The notes under the pieces were generated by a model. The model saw only the letters and a program-made list of their open reading frames with translations, searched no databases and was not told where the DNA came from. Below, one piece after another: positions 1 through 5,721 of a stretch of 5,721 nt of DNA. The stretch comes from Gammaproteobacteria bacterium (GTDB lineage: Bacteria; Pseudomonadota; Gammaproteobacteria; QNFN01): contig QNFN01000139.1 in the NCBI GenBank assembly GCA_003645555.1, positions 1 through 5,721 of the forward strand. The letters are read 5' to 3'. Position 1 is the first letter of the stretch; the number at the start of each line of letters is the position of its first letter. A program made the position numbers and the translations under genes.

Positions 1-1089
1 AGCAACCACTTCGCCGCGTGAGTCGAGTTTGAACACCTCCTTGACGTTGACATCGGCGGTGGCCTGCACCGTCTCCGGGCGTGCCTGGACGATGAACAGT
101 TCGCCGGAGAGCCCGTCCTTGGCCCACTCGATATCCATCGGTTGGTCGTGGCCCGCCTGCTCGGAGTAGTGGCGCTCGATTTCAACGGCATGGCGGGCCA
201 GTTCCAGCACTTCGTCATCGGTGAGACAGAAGGCTGCGCATTCAGCCTCCGGTACCTCGATGTTGGTGACCGGATCGGTGGCGGCCGGGTCTTCGCTGTA
301 GACCATCCGCAGCGCTTTTTCACCGAGGTGGCGGCGGATGATCGGCCGGTGGCCGGTGGCCAGCGTTGGCTTGAAGACGTAGTACTCGTCTGGATTCACG
401 GCGCCCTGGACGACATTTTCGCCAAGGCCGTAGGCGGCCGTGATGAATACCACGTCACGAAAGCCGGATTCGGTGTCGAGGGTGAATATGACCCCCGAGG
501 TTGCTTTGTCGGAGCGCACCATCTTCTGCACTCCGACCGACAGCAGGACGTCCATGTGCTCGAAGCCCTGGTGGACACGGTAGGAGATGGCGCGGTCGGT
601 GAACAGTGAGGCGAACACGCGTTTTACCATCTCGGTCAGCTGCGTCTCACCGCGGATATTCAGGTAGGTGTCCTGCTGGCCGGCGAATGAGGCGTTGGGC
701 AGGTCTTCGGCGGTCGCCGAACTGCGCACCGCGACATCGGGCTCGGCACCGTACTCCTTGCTGAGTTCCCGGTAGGCGGCGTGGATTTCTTCGACCAGGT
801 CAGTCGGTATTTCGCCGGCGAGGATCCAGTCGCGGATCTGCTTGCCGGTGGCCGCCAGCGCGACGACGTCATCGACGTCGAGCGCGGCCAGGATGTCGGT
901 GATGCGCTGGGTCAGGTCATTGTGCTCGTAGAAGTGGCGGTAGGCATCAGTGGTGGTGGCAAAACCGTTCGGCACCTTGACCCCGTAAGTTTTCAGGGCA
1001 CTGTACATTTCGCCAAGCGAGGCGTTTTTGCCGCCGACCAGAGGCACGTCGCCCATGCCGAGCTCGGAAAAGCGTTTGATGAAGCGCAT
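1..1089 (-). CDS. ppsA: Phosphoenolpyruvate synthase, N-terminal part (truncated by window edge)
   Basis: Phosphoenolpyruvate synthase (pyruvate, water dikinase) makes PEP, AMP and phosphate from pyruvate, ATP and water; it is a cytosolic gluconeogenic enzyme. The frame is open from the ATG at 1089 to base 1, giving 363 of the roughly 790 residues usual for the family. The protein starts [20 protein letters not shown] and continues KNASLGEM (residues 21-28), the classic PpsA start. The nucleotide-binding (PPDK_N, ATP-grasp-like) domain fills the rest: [18 protein letters not shown] at 122-139, [13 protein letters not shown] at 198-210, [11 protein letters not shown] at 231-241, and IEWAKDG with [11 protein letters not shown] at 320-342. 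The swivelling phospho-histidine domain and the pyruvate/PEP-binding barrel lie outside the window. An AGGGGA Shine-Dalgarno about 10 nt upstream supports this start. The gene is divergent from htpG. Pyruvate phosphate dikinase is an alternative, but this start motif favours PpsA. Confidence 0.95.
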   Translation of the reverse strand, partial: MRFIKRFSELGMGDVPLVGGKNASLGEMYSALKTYGVKVPNGFATTTDAYRHFYEHNDLTQRITDILAALDVDDVVALAATGKQIRDWILAGEIPTDLVEEIHAAYRELSKEYGAEPDVAVRSSATAEDLPNASFAGQQDTYLNIRGETQLTEMVKRVFASLFTDRAISYRVHQGFEHMDVLLSVGVQKMVRSDKATSGVIFTLDTESGFRDVVFITAAYGLGENVVQGAVNPDEYYVFKPTLATGHRPIIRRHLGEKALRMVYSEDPAATDPVTNIEVPEAECAAFCLTDDEVLELARHAVEIERHYSEQAGHDQPMDIEWAKDGLSGELFIVQARPETVQATADVNVKEVFKLDSRGEVVA

Positions 1090-1125
1090 GATTTGGTTGT
1101 CCCCTGCCTGGTAAATGCCGCCACC

Positions 1126-1163
1126 GGTCGGCCTGTGCCCCGACCCGCCGGGCCAAGGGCCCG
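1126..1163 (-). promoter_or_regulatory. Two GC-rich hairpins in the probable ppsA 5' leader
   Basis: Two adjacent inverted repeats are visible upstream of ppsA. One is GGTCGG (1126-1131) with CCGACC (1140-1145), loop 8 nt. The other is CGGGCC (1149-1154) with GGCCCG (1158-1163), loop 3 nt. If the ppsA transcript starts upstream of them, both lie in its leader within about 75 nt of the ATG. No U-tract follows, so neither looks like an intrinsic attenuator. A regulatory role is inference only. Confidence 0.3.
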
Positions 1164-1165
1164 CC

Positions 1166-1171
1166 ATGATA
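1166..1171 (-). promoter_or_regulatory. Possible ppsA -10 box
   Basis: Read on the minus strand, TATCAT matches the sigma-70 -10 consensus at five of six bases and is the best candidate between the two genes. No convincing TTGACA-like -35 box sits about 17 bp upstream, so an activator would be needed if this is the real promoter. The call rests on this single hexamer and is weak. The implied leader would be about 70 nt. Confidence 0.25.
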
Positions 1172-1210
1172 ACGTGACTGCCGCCGCAGCGCAGCATGGC
1201 TCCCGCGGGG

Positions 1211-1239
1211 GTTGAATTTCACACCGGTCGCCCCCATTT
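1211..1239 (+). promoter_or_regulatory. Sigma-32 (RpoH) heat-shock promoter of htpG
   Basis: GTTGAA at 1211-1216 matches the sigma-32 -35 core CTTGAA at five of six bases. CCCCATTT at 1232-1239 is a perfect match to the -10 element CCCCATNT. The 15-bp spacing lies within the usual 13-17. A transcript would start around 1245-1248, leaving a leader of about 30 nt before the ATG at 1278. htpG is a classical RpoH regulon member in gammaproteobacteria, which agrees with this reading. The start point is inferred. Confidence 0.82.
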
Positions 1240-1261
1240 CACGCCGATCCGACCCGCTTGC

Positions 1262-1267
1262 AAGAGG
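1262..1267 (+). promoter_or_regulatory. Ribosome binding site deciding the htpG start
   Basis: AAGAGG lies 10 nt before the ATG at 1278. The same frame is open back to a TTG at 1212, but that TTG falls inside the -35 box of the heat-shock promoter and upstream of the expected transcript start. It also precedes residues that do not look like HtpG. The ATG at 1278 is therefore the start. Confidence 0.6.
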
Positions 1268-1277
1268 TACTACCCCG

Positions 1278-3170
1278 ATGACCGTCGAGGCTCACAAGGA
1301 AACACTCGGCTTCCAGGCCGAAGTCCGGCAACTGCTGGACCTGATGATTCACTCGCTTTACTCCAATAAGGAGATCTTTCTCCGCGAACTGGTGTCGAAC
1401 GGTGCTGATGCCGCGGACAAGCTGCGCTTCGAGGCGCTCGGTGACGACGCCCTGTACGAGGGCGACGGCGAACTGCGCATCCGCGTGGAAGTGGACAAGG
1501 AGGCGCGTACCGTCAGCGTCATCGACAACGGCATTGGCATGTCGCGCCAGGAGGTGCAGGAGCACCTCGGCACGATTGCCCGCTCCGGTACCCGCGAGTT
1601 CGTCAGCAGCATGACTGGCGACCAGGCCAAGGACAGCAGCCTGATTGGCCAGTTCGGTGTCGGCTTCTACTCGACCTTCATTGTCGCTGACCGGGTCACG
1701 GTCGAGACCCGGCGTGCCGGGCTCGGCGCCGAGCATGGTGTGCGCTGGATATCAGAAGGGCAGGGCGATTATTCGCTCGAGACCGTCGAACTCGCGGCGC
1801 GTGGCACTACCGTCACCCTGCACCTGCGCGAAGGCGAGGACGAGTTCCTCGAGCCCTACCGGCTGCGCGGCATTGTCACTCGCTACTCCGACAACATTCC
1901 GTTGCCGATCGAGATGCTCGGCGAGCCGAGCGGCGAGGGTGACGACGCCAAGCCGGCCGAGTTGGAGACCATCAACCGTGCGTCGGCACTGTGGATGCGG
2001 AATAAGAGCGAGATCAGCGACGAGGAGTACAACGGCTTCTACCAGCATGTCGCCCACGACTTCGAGGACCCGCTGTTGCACATGCACAACCGGGTCGAGG
2101 GCAAGCACGAGTACACCTCGCTGCTCTACATTCCGAAAAAGGCCCCGTTCGACCTCTGGGATCGCGAAAAACGCCACGGCATCAAGCTCTATGTCCGCCG
2201 GGTCTTCATCATGGATGATGCCGAACACCTGATGCCGGGCTACCTGCGCTTTGTTCGCGGGGTTATCGATTCCGACGACCTGCCGCTGAACGTCTCGCGC
2301 GAGATCCTGCAGCACAACCGGGCGATTGACGCTATTCGCGGTGCCTCGGTCAAGCGCGGCCTGGGCCGGCTCGAGAAGTTGGCCAAGGACGACCCGGAAA
2401 GCTACGCGGACTTCTGGAAGGCGTTCGGCAAGGTGCTCAAGGAGGGGCCGGGCGAGGATCACGAAAACCGCGAGCGGATCGCCAAGCTGCTGCGGTTCGC
2501 CTCGACCCGCGGCGAGGGGGATGCCGAGACGGTTTCGCTCGAGGATTACGTCGGGCGCATGATCGAGGGGCAGGAGAAGGTCTACTACGTCACGGCCGAC
2601 ACCTTCGCCGCGGCCAGCAATAGCCCGCACCTGGAGGTGTTCCGCAAGCAGGGCATCGAGGTGTTGCTGCTGCACGATCGTGTCGACGAGTGGCTGGTCG
2701 GCATGCTGCCCGAGTTCGACGGCAAGTCGCTGCAATCGGTCAGCCAGGGTGAGCTCGAGGGGCTCGACGAGGATGCAGAAAAGCGCGTCGAGCAGGCCAA
2801 GGTCGAACAGGGCGAACTGGTCGGTCGGGTCAAGAAGGCACTCGGCGATCGTGTCGAGCGGGTTCGCTTCACCGCACGCCTGACGGATTCACCGGCCTGC
2901 CTGGTGGCCCAGGATGCGGGCATGAGCGCCCACCTTGGTCGGCTGCTGCAGGCGGCCGGGCAGGAGGTGCCCAACGTGCCGTTGATCCTCGAACTCAACC
3001 CGGACCATCGGTTGGTCGAGCGGCTCGGGGGTGAGAGCGATGAGCAGCGCTTCACCGAGTGGGCCGAACTTCTCTACGAACAGGCGTTGCTGAGCGAGGG
3101 CGGTAAGTTGGCTGATCCGGCCGCGTTCGTGCGCCGGATGAATGGCCTGCTGCTGGAGTTGGCGGGCTGA
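1278..3170 (+). CDS. htpG: Molecular chaperone HtpG (bacterial Hsp90)
   Basis: HtpG is the cytosolic, ATP-dependent dimeric Hsp90 that remodels stress-damaged clients, usually with the DnaK system. The product has 630 residues (E. coli about 624) and is complete. The GHKL ATPase domain (about 1-225) shows [18 protein letters not shown] (24-41) with the catalytic-type Glu37, the nucleotide-binding DNGIGM (83-88), the lid region, and GQFGVGFYS (124-132). The middle domain (about 235-500) has WMRNKSEIS (239-247), [20 protein letters not shown] (328-347) with the Arg of NVSRE that contacts the gamma-phosphate in the family, and YYVTAD (436-441). The C-terminal dimerisation domain ends NGLLLELAG. 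No MEEVD tail is present, as expected in bacteria. One small difference is NGADAADK (41-48), where most homologues read NASDA. The gene has its own sigma-32 promoter and appears monocistronic. Confidence 0.98.
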   Translation: MTVEAHKETLGFQAEVRQLLDLMIHSLYSNKEIFLRELVSNGADAADKLRFEALGDDALYEGDGELRIRVEVDKEARTVSVIDNGIGMSRQEVQEHLGTIARSGTREFVSSMTGDQAKDSSLIGQFGVGFYSTFIVADRVTVETRRAGLGAEHGVRWISEGQGDYSLETVELAARGTTVTLHLREGEDEFLEPYRLRGIVTRYSDNIPLPIEMLGEPSGEGDDAKPAELETINRASALWMRNKSEISDEEYNGFYQHVAHDFEDPLLHMHNRVEGKHEYTSLLYIPKKAPFDLWDREKRHGIKLYVRRVFIMDDAEHLMPGYLRFVRGVIDSDDLPLNVSREILQHNRAIDAIRGASVKRGLGRLEKLAKDDPESYADFWKAFGKVLKEGPGEDHENRERIAKLLRFASTRGEGDAETVSLEDYVGRMIEGQEKVYYVTADTFAAASNSPHLEVFRKQGIEVLLLHDRVDEWLVGMLPEFDGKSLQSVSQGELEGLDEDAEKRVEQAKVEQGELVGRVKKALGDRVERVRFTARLTDSPACLVAQDAGMSAHLGRLLQAAGQEVPNVPLILELNPDHRLVERLGGESDEQRFTEWAELLYEQALLSEGGKLADPAAFVRRMNGLLLELAG

Positions 3171-3181
3171 GACGGGCCCGG

Positions 3182-3210
3182 TGGATGGGCGCACCCGGCG
3201 TGCTCATCCA
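3182..3210 (+). terminator. Hairpin after htpG, probable transcript end
   Basis: An 11-bp stem pairs 3182-3192 with 3200-3210 (two G-U wobbles) around a 7-nt loop, beginning 11 nt after the htpG stop codon. Its position suits a terminator or a 3'-end stabilising structure. No run of T follows (the next bases are TTGGCGCC), so a canonical intrinsic terminator is not supported. Confidence 0.45.
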
Positions 3211-3213
3211 TTG

Positions 3214-3253
3214 GCGCCGTGTACCCAAGAGGGCATAAAGGCGGCGCTCCTAC
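3214..3253 (-). repeat. Degenerate REP copy A with an enlarged loop
   Basis: Read on the minus strand, this copy begins GTAGGAGCGCCGCC, sharing its 5' head with copy C; the 15-mer GGCGGCGCTCCTACA occurs at both 3240-3254 and 3324-3338. The complementary stem arm GCGCCG is at 3214-3219 and pairs with CGGCGC at 3242-3247. The loop is 22 nt instead of the 4 nt in the other two copies. It may be a REP with an insertion in the loop, or a solo head that happens to lie near a second GGCGCC. Confidence 0.6.
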
Positions 3254-3272
3254 AAACGGAGTCTTCTCCCAA

Positions 3273-3297
3273 GTAGGAGCGGTCCCCAGGCCGCGAT
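3273..3297 (+). repeat. REP palindrome copy B
   Basis: This 25-nt element has the head GTAGGA, then a stem GCGGTC (3279-3284) pairing with GGCCGC (3289-3294) with one G-U wobble, loop CCCA, and tail GAT. The layout GTAG plus a short hairpin is that of REP elements mobilised by REP-associated tyrosine transposases (RAYT/TnpA-REP). In E. coli that enzyme recognises the GTAG next to the hairpin. Confidence 0.8.
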
Positions 3298-3312
3298 TCT
3301 TCCCGGCGCCGC

Positions 3313-3337
3313 ATCGCGCCGAGGGCGGCGCTCCTAC
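3313..3337 (-). repeat. REP palindrome copy C, inverted
   Basis: On the minus strand this reads GTAGGA, then GCGCCG, loop CCCT, CGGCGC and tail GAT. It has the same 25-nt architecture as copy B in the opposite orientation. The six-pair stem (3316-3321 with 3326-3331) is perfect. The stem bases differ from copy B but pairing is kept, so the structure is conserved beyond the primary sequence. Confidence 0.8.
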
Positions 3338-3370
3338 ACGGTCGGAGTTATCGTCATAGCAGCGCTCCCC

Positions 3371-3386
3371 GGGCCGTGACCGGCCC
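3371..3386 (+). other. GC-rich hairpin upstream of the tRNA promoter
   Basis: A perfect six-base inverted repeat, GGGCCG (3371-3376) and CGGCCC (3381-3386), surrounds the loop TGAC. It lacks the GTAGGA head of the REP copies and has no U-tract, so it is neither a clear REP nor a terminator. It could shield the tRNA-Leu promoter from upstream transcription, but this is speculation. Confidence 0.3.
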
Positions 3387-3417
3387 AGAAGGCTCTATCG
3401 CCCGGCGGCGGCTCCGG

Positions 3418-3423
3418 TATAAT
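3418..3423 (+). promoter_or_regulatory. Promoter (-10 box) of tRNA-Leu, possibly also tig-clpP
   Basis: TATAAT is a perfect sigma-70 -10 hexamer. The bases just after it (CGCCCG) form a GC-rich discriminator, typical of stable-RNA promoters under stringent (ppGpp) control. The -35 region near 3394-3400 matches TTGACA poorly. Transcription would start near 3430, leaving about 27 nt before the mature tRNA 5' end; that leader contains the short inverted repeat CCGGCA/TGCCGG (3439-3444 and 3446-3451). Confidence 0.7.
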
Positions 3424-3456
3424 CGCCCGTTCGGTGTCCGGCAGTGCCGGGCCCGG

Positions 3457-3541
3457 GCGGACGTGGCGGAATTGGTAGACGCGCTGGCTTTAGGTGCCAG
3501 TACCTCACGGTTTGGGAGTTCGAGTCTCCCCGTCCGCACCA
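3457..3541 (+). tRNA. tRNA-Leu, anticodon UAG
   Basis: The full class II cloverleaf is visible. The acceptor stem pairs GCGGACG (3457-3463) with CGTCCGC (3531-3537). The D-arm contains the conserved GGTAGA. The anticodon stem CTGGC/GCCAG (3484-3488, 3496-3500) carries the loop TTTAGGT with TAG at 3491-3493. The variable arm (3501-3513) folds as ACC/GGT, and the T-arm is GGGAG-TTCGAGT-CTCCC (3514-3530). The CCA end is encoded (3539-3541) after discriminator A, as in leucine tRNAs. It reads CUA and, by wobble, other CUN codons. The same tRNA-Leu sits upstream of tig in pseudomonads and relatives. No integrase or duplicated 3' end suggests use as an attachment site. Confidence 0.97.
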
Positions 3542-3560
3542 GCAGCAACCGGCTTGCCGT

Positions 3561-3575
3561 GCGGCAGCGTGCCGC
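3561..3575 (+). other. Hairpin in the tRNA-Leu to tig spacer
   Basis: GCGGCA (3561-3566) and TGCCGC (3570-3575) form a perfect six-pair stem with loop GCG, starting 19 nt after the tRNA CCA end. A weaker CCCC/GGGG pairing (3595-3598 with 3609-3612) follows. No T-run follows either, so read-through into tig is plausible and the hairpin may instead mark a processing site. No good separate tig promoter is seen in 3542-3682. Confidence 0.35.
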
Positions 3576-3682
3576 GCCACGGTCGACAACGCCGCCCCAG
3601 GGAGTGCCGGGGTGACAGATTACGCGGGATTCAGGCCAGACCGGATAGCAACCCAACCGCAAACAGCAAGGTAGACGAGTCA

Positions 3683-5002
3683 ATGCAGGTATCGGTGGAC
3701 AAGATTAGTGACCTCGAACGGAAGATGACCGTGCAGGTCCCGGCCGAGGATGTCGACAGCCAGGTCGAGGAGCGCCTCAAATCGATGGTGCCACGCACCA
3801 AGGTGCACGGCTTCCGTCCGGGCAAGGTGCCGATGCGGGTCGTGCGCCAGATGTACGGCAAGCAGGTGCGCGAGGAGGTGCTTGGTGAGTTGATCCAGTC
3901 GAGCTTCGTCGAGACCGTGCAGAAAGAGCAACTGCGCCCGGCTGGCGGCCCGCGCGTCGAACGCAGCCAGGACGCTCCAGGCGAGGCATTCGAATACAGC
4001 GCCACCTTCGAGGTCTACCCAGAGATCGAGCTCACTCCCCTGGAGGAACTCGAGGTCAAGCGCGTCTCGGCCGAGATCAACGATGCCGACGTCGACCGGG
4101 TGGTGGAGAACATGCGCCGCCAACGCACCCGTTGGGAGCCGGCCGAGCGGCCGGCCGAGGAGGGCGACCGGGTCGCGCTGAGCTTCGAGGGGCGTATGGA
4201 CGGTGAGATCTTCCCCGGTGGCAGTGCCGACGATTACCCGCTGATCCTTGGTTCCGGACAGATGATCCCCGGCTTCGAGAGTGGGCTGACCGGCACCAGC
4301 ACCGGCGACCAGCCGACTCTCGACCTGACCTTCCCCGACGATTACACGAACCAGGAGCTGGCCGGCAAGGCGGTCCAGTTCGCGGTCGAGATCAAGGGTG
4401 TATCGACCCCGATCCTGCCGGACCTTGACGACACTTTTTTCACCTCGTTCGGGGTCGAGGAGGGTGGCAAGGATGAGTTTCTCGACTCGGTCAAGCAGAA
4501 CATGATGCGCGAGTTGGAGCAGGCGACCCGCGGGCGGGTCAAGGGTGATCTGTTCGATCGCCTGGTCGAGGCCAATCCGGTGGCCGTGCCGCAGGGACTG
4601 ATCGAGGAGGAGATCGACCGGATGATTGAGCAGATGCAGGAGCGCACCGGCGTCAAGGCGAAATCGGGCCTGCCGCGTGATCTGTTCACCGAGCAGGCGC
4701 AACGTCGTGTGGCACTGAGTCTGTTGGTCGGCGAGCTGGTCAAGGCCAGCGAGTTGAAGCCTGATGCCGAGCGTGTACGGCAGATGGTCGAGAGCCATGC
4801 CAGCGGCTACGAGAATCCCGAGGAAGTGATCAACTGGTTCTACAGCAACCGCGAACAGCTCTCGTCGGTCGAGATGGCGGTGCTTGAAGACCAGGTGGTC
4901 GACTGGGTGCTGGAGCGCACCAAGGTGGTCGACGAGCAGATTCCGTTCGAGGAGATGATGAAACAGCCGGGCAGCGCTCCGGTCGAGGAGGCGCCGGCAT
5001 GA
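3683..5002 (+). CDS. tig: Trigger factor, ribosome-bound chaperone and peptidyl-prolyl isomerase
   Basis: Trigger factor binds ribosomal protein L23 at the exit tunnel and shelters nascent chains; it also catalyses proline cis-trans isomerisation. The product has 439 residues (E. coli 432). The start [15 protein letters not shown] matches the family; the frame is open further upstream into the tRNA gene, but that part is not protein-like. The N-terminal ribosome-binding domain (1-115) has the signature GFRPGKVP at 43-50. The FKBP-type domain (about 155-240) shows [20 protein letters not shown] and [18 protein letters not shown] (188-205). The C-terminal helical chaperone arms span about 241-430, with an acidic end EEAPA. 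AAGG about 11 nt upstream is a modest Shine-Dalgarno. The stop overlaps the clpP start by ATGA. No obvious promoter lies directly in front, so the tRNA-Leu promoter may serve it. Confidence 0.98.
   Translation: MQVSVDKISDLERKMTVQVPAEDVDSQVEERLKSMVPRTKVHGFRPGKVPMRVVRQMYGKQVREEVLGELIQSSFVETVQKEQLRPAGGPRVERSQDAPGEAFEYSATFEVYPEIELTPLEELEVKRVSAEINDADVDRVVENMRRQRTRWEPAERPAEEGDRVALSFEGRMDGEIFPGGSADDYPLILGSGQMIPGFESGLTGTSTGDQPTLDLTFPDDYTNQELAGKAVQFAVEIKGVSTPILPDLDDTFFTSFGVEEGGKDEFLDSVKQNMMRELEQATRGRVKGDLFDRLVEANPVAVPQGLIEEEIDRMIEQMQERTGVKAKSGLPRDLFTEQAQRRVALSLLVGELVKASELKPDAERVRQMVESHASGYENPEEVINWFYSNREQLSSVEMAVLEDQVVDWVLERTKVVDEQIPFEEMMKQPGSAPVEEAPA
4986..4991 (+). promoter_or_regulatory. Strong ribosome binding site for clpP inside tig
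   Basis: A perfect AGGAGG lies 7 nt before the clpP ATG and is embedded in the last codons of tig (…VEEAPA). It fixes the clpP start. With the ATGA overlap, it points to translational coupling or efficient re-initiation on a tig-clpP mRNA. Confidence 0.75.
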
Positions 5003-5658
5003 GCGATCCGAGCAAGACCGCGATGAGCCTGATTCCAATGGTCGTCGAGCAGACGGCCCGCGGCGAACGTGCCTATGACATCTACTCGCGGCTGCTCAAG
5101 GAGCGGGTCATCTTCCTGGTCGGCCCGGTCGAGGACCATGTCGCCAACGTGGTGGTCGCCCAGTTGCTGTTCCTCGAAGCGGAGAACCCGGACAAGGACA
5201 TCCACCTCTACATCAACTCGCCGGGTGGCGTGGTCAGCGCCGGTCTGTCGATCTACGACACCATGCAGTTCATCAAGCCCGATGTCAGCACCATGTGCAT
5301 CGGTCAGGCGGCGAGCATGGGCGCGCTGTTGCTCGCCGGTGGCGCGGCCGGCAAGCGCTACTGCCTGCCGCACTCGCGGGTGATGATCCACCAACCGCTC
5401 GGTGGCATGCAGGGCCAGGCGGCGGATATCGAGATCCACGCCCGCGAAATCCTCAATACCCGGGCCCGGCTCAATCAGATTTACGTCGATCACACCGGCC
5501 AGGAATTGAAGGCGATCGAGGAGGCTATGGAGCGGGACAAGTTCATGCTGCCGGACGAGGCCAAGGCCTTCGGCCTGATCGACCACGTGGTGGCCAAGCG
5601 CCCGCCCGGGCTCAGCGATGAGGACGAAGAAAATGGGGAAGGCGACAAAAAGGACTAG
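4999..5658 (+). CDS. clpP: ATP-dependent Clp protease proteolytic subunit
   Basis: ClpP forms the 14-subunit serine-protease chamber that degrades proteins unfolded by ClpX or ClpA. The product has 219 residues (E. coli precursor 207). The catalytic triad is intact: Ser106 in GQAASMGA, His131 in SRVMIHQP and Asp180 in AMERDKFM. The family blocks [20 protein letters not shown] (71-90) and [15 protein letters not shown] (30-44) are present. By alignment with E. coli (cleavage before ALVPMV), self-processing would remove MSDPSKTAM and leave SLIPMV, so the propeptide is nine residues rather than 14. After the usual end (about DHVVAKR, 195-201) there is an additional tail, [18 protein letters not shown], that is strongly acidic. 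The gene is translationally coupled to tig, and clpX is expected next, past the right edge. Confidence 0.98.
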   Translation: MSDPSKTAMSLIPMVVEQTARGERAYDIYSRLLKERVIFLVGPVEDHVANVVVAQLLFLEAENPDKDIHLYINSPGGVVSAGLSIYDTMQFIKPDVSTMCIGQAASMGALLLAGGAAGKRYCLPHSRVMIHQPLGGMQGQAADIEIHAREILNTRARLNQIYVDHTGQELKAIEEAMERDKFMLPDEAKAFGLIDHVVAKRPPGLSDEDEENGEGDKKD

Positions 5659-5721
5659 ACGAAGCCCCGCTTGTTAACCAAATCGTAAGACGAGTTAATC
5701 GATAAAGTTAATTCCCACAGG
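5659..5721 (+). promoter_or_regulatory. AT-rich region after clpP, possible promoter for the next gene (clpX expected)
   Basis: From 5671 the base composition falls to about one third GC, in sharp contrast to the coding regions. TTGTTA (5671-5676) and GTTAAT (5694-5699), 17 bp apart, each match the sigma-70 hexamers at four of six bases. GATAAA (5701-5706) is another possible -10. GTTAA occurs three times (5673, 5694, 5707), and AGTTAAT is directly repeated with a 13-nt period. No terminator hairpin follows clpP, so read-through is also likely. The identity of the next gene is inferred from the usual gene order. Confidence 0.4.

Larger units (their letters stand above)
3273..3337. mobile_element. 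REPIN-like inverted REP doublet (copies B and C)
   Basis: Copies B and C face each other with their tails inward, separated by a 15-nt spacer (3298-3312), so the 65-bp unit could fold into one long hairpin. This is the form of REPINs/BIMEs, non-autonomous mobile units moved in trans by a RAYT transposase. No transposase is in the window, so mobility is inferred. The unit lies between htpG and the tRNA gene, disrupting no gene. Confidence 0.65.

Noticed and set aside
142..609. Plus-strand open frame of 155 codons inside ppsA
   Set aside because: The minus strand here encodes clear PpsA motifs; the plus frame is its complement.
1257..1277. RNA thermometer covering the htpG ribosome binding site
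   Set aside because: Only a self-complementary CTTGCAAG and a 3-bp GGT/ACC pairing are present, too little to hide the site; the sigma-32 promoter accounts for heat control.
1752..2735. Open frame of 327 codons on the minus strand opposite htpG
   Set aside because: It is a shadow of the htpG reading frame with no family motif, and htpG itself is unmistakable.
3240..3338. CRISPR-like array suggested by repeated GGCGGCGCTCCTACA
   Set aside because: There are only two identical copies, spacing is irregular, a third copy is inverted, and each is part of a hairpin. This fits REP elements.
3457..3541. tRNA-Leu as an integration site for a mobile island
   Set aside because: No integrase, no repeated tRNA 3' end and no accessory genes are present; the neighbouring genes are the conserved chromosomal ones.
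3494..3682. Upstream in-frame extension of tig beginning in the tRNA gene
   Set aside because: It starts within tRNA-Leu and encodes Arg/Pro-rich sequence with no trigger factor similarity; the ATG at 3683 gives the family start MQVSV.
3680..5038. Long open frame of 452 codons on the minus strand opposite tig
   Set aside because: It mirrors tig codon for codon, is made of Leu/His/Asp-rich low-similarity sequence and shows no recognisable domain. Such antisense frames are common in high-GC genes.
4840..5586. Open frame of 248 codons on the minus strand opposite clpP and the tig end
   Set aside because: It spans two well-identified genes in antisense with no protein family signature.

Overview
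The window reads as a conserved chromosomal segment of a GC-rich gammaproteobacterium. The evidence is the gene order tRNA-Leu, tig, clpP (clpX expected just past the right edge), strongly biased G/C third positions, a sigma-32-type heat-shock promoter, and REP palindromes starting with GTAGGAGCG, of a kind seen in Pseudomonas, Xanthomonas and Chromatiales-like genomes. The genus cannot be fixed from the sequence; a purple-sulfur or Ectothiorhodospira-like relative is my guess only.

Layout. Positions 1-1089 (minus strand) hold the first 363 codons of phosphoenolpyruvate synthase (ppsA), cut by the left edge. A 188-bp divergent region (1090-1277) separates it from htpG and holds a near-consensus sigma-32 promoter for htpG plus GC-rich hairpins on the ppsA leader side. 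htpG (1278-3170, plus strand) encodes a full-length Hsp90 of 630 residues. The 286-bp gap 3171-3456 has no gene. It contains a hairpin after htpG, a REP cluster (two intact inverted copies forming a REPIN-like doublet and one degenerate copy), a further hairpin and a perfect TATAAT box. A tRNA-Leu(UAG) gene with encoded CCA follows (3457-3541), then a 141-bp spacer, then tig (trigger factor, 3683-5002) and clpP (4999-5658), which overlap by ATGA. The last 63 bp are AT-rich and probably carry a promoter or leader for the next gene.

Function. Apart from ppsA (gluconeogenic synthesis of PEP from pyruvate), the protein genes form a proteostasis block. Trigger factor meets nascent chains at the ribosome, HtpG remodels client proteins under stress, and ClpP is the proteolytic chamber that works with ClpX or ClpA. 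The tRNA-Leu promoter may also feed tig-clpP, because no intrinsic terminator is visible between them.

I found no wholly new system. The points most worth following are the REP/REPIN cluster with its expanded-loop copy, the tRNA-tig transcriptional arrangement, the acidic C-terminal tail and short propeptide of ClpP, and the GTTAA repeats after clpP.
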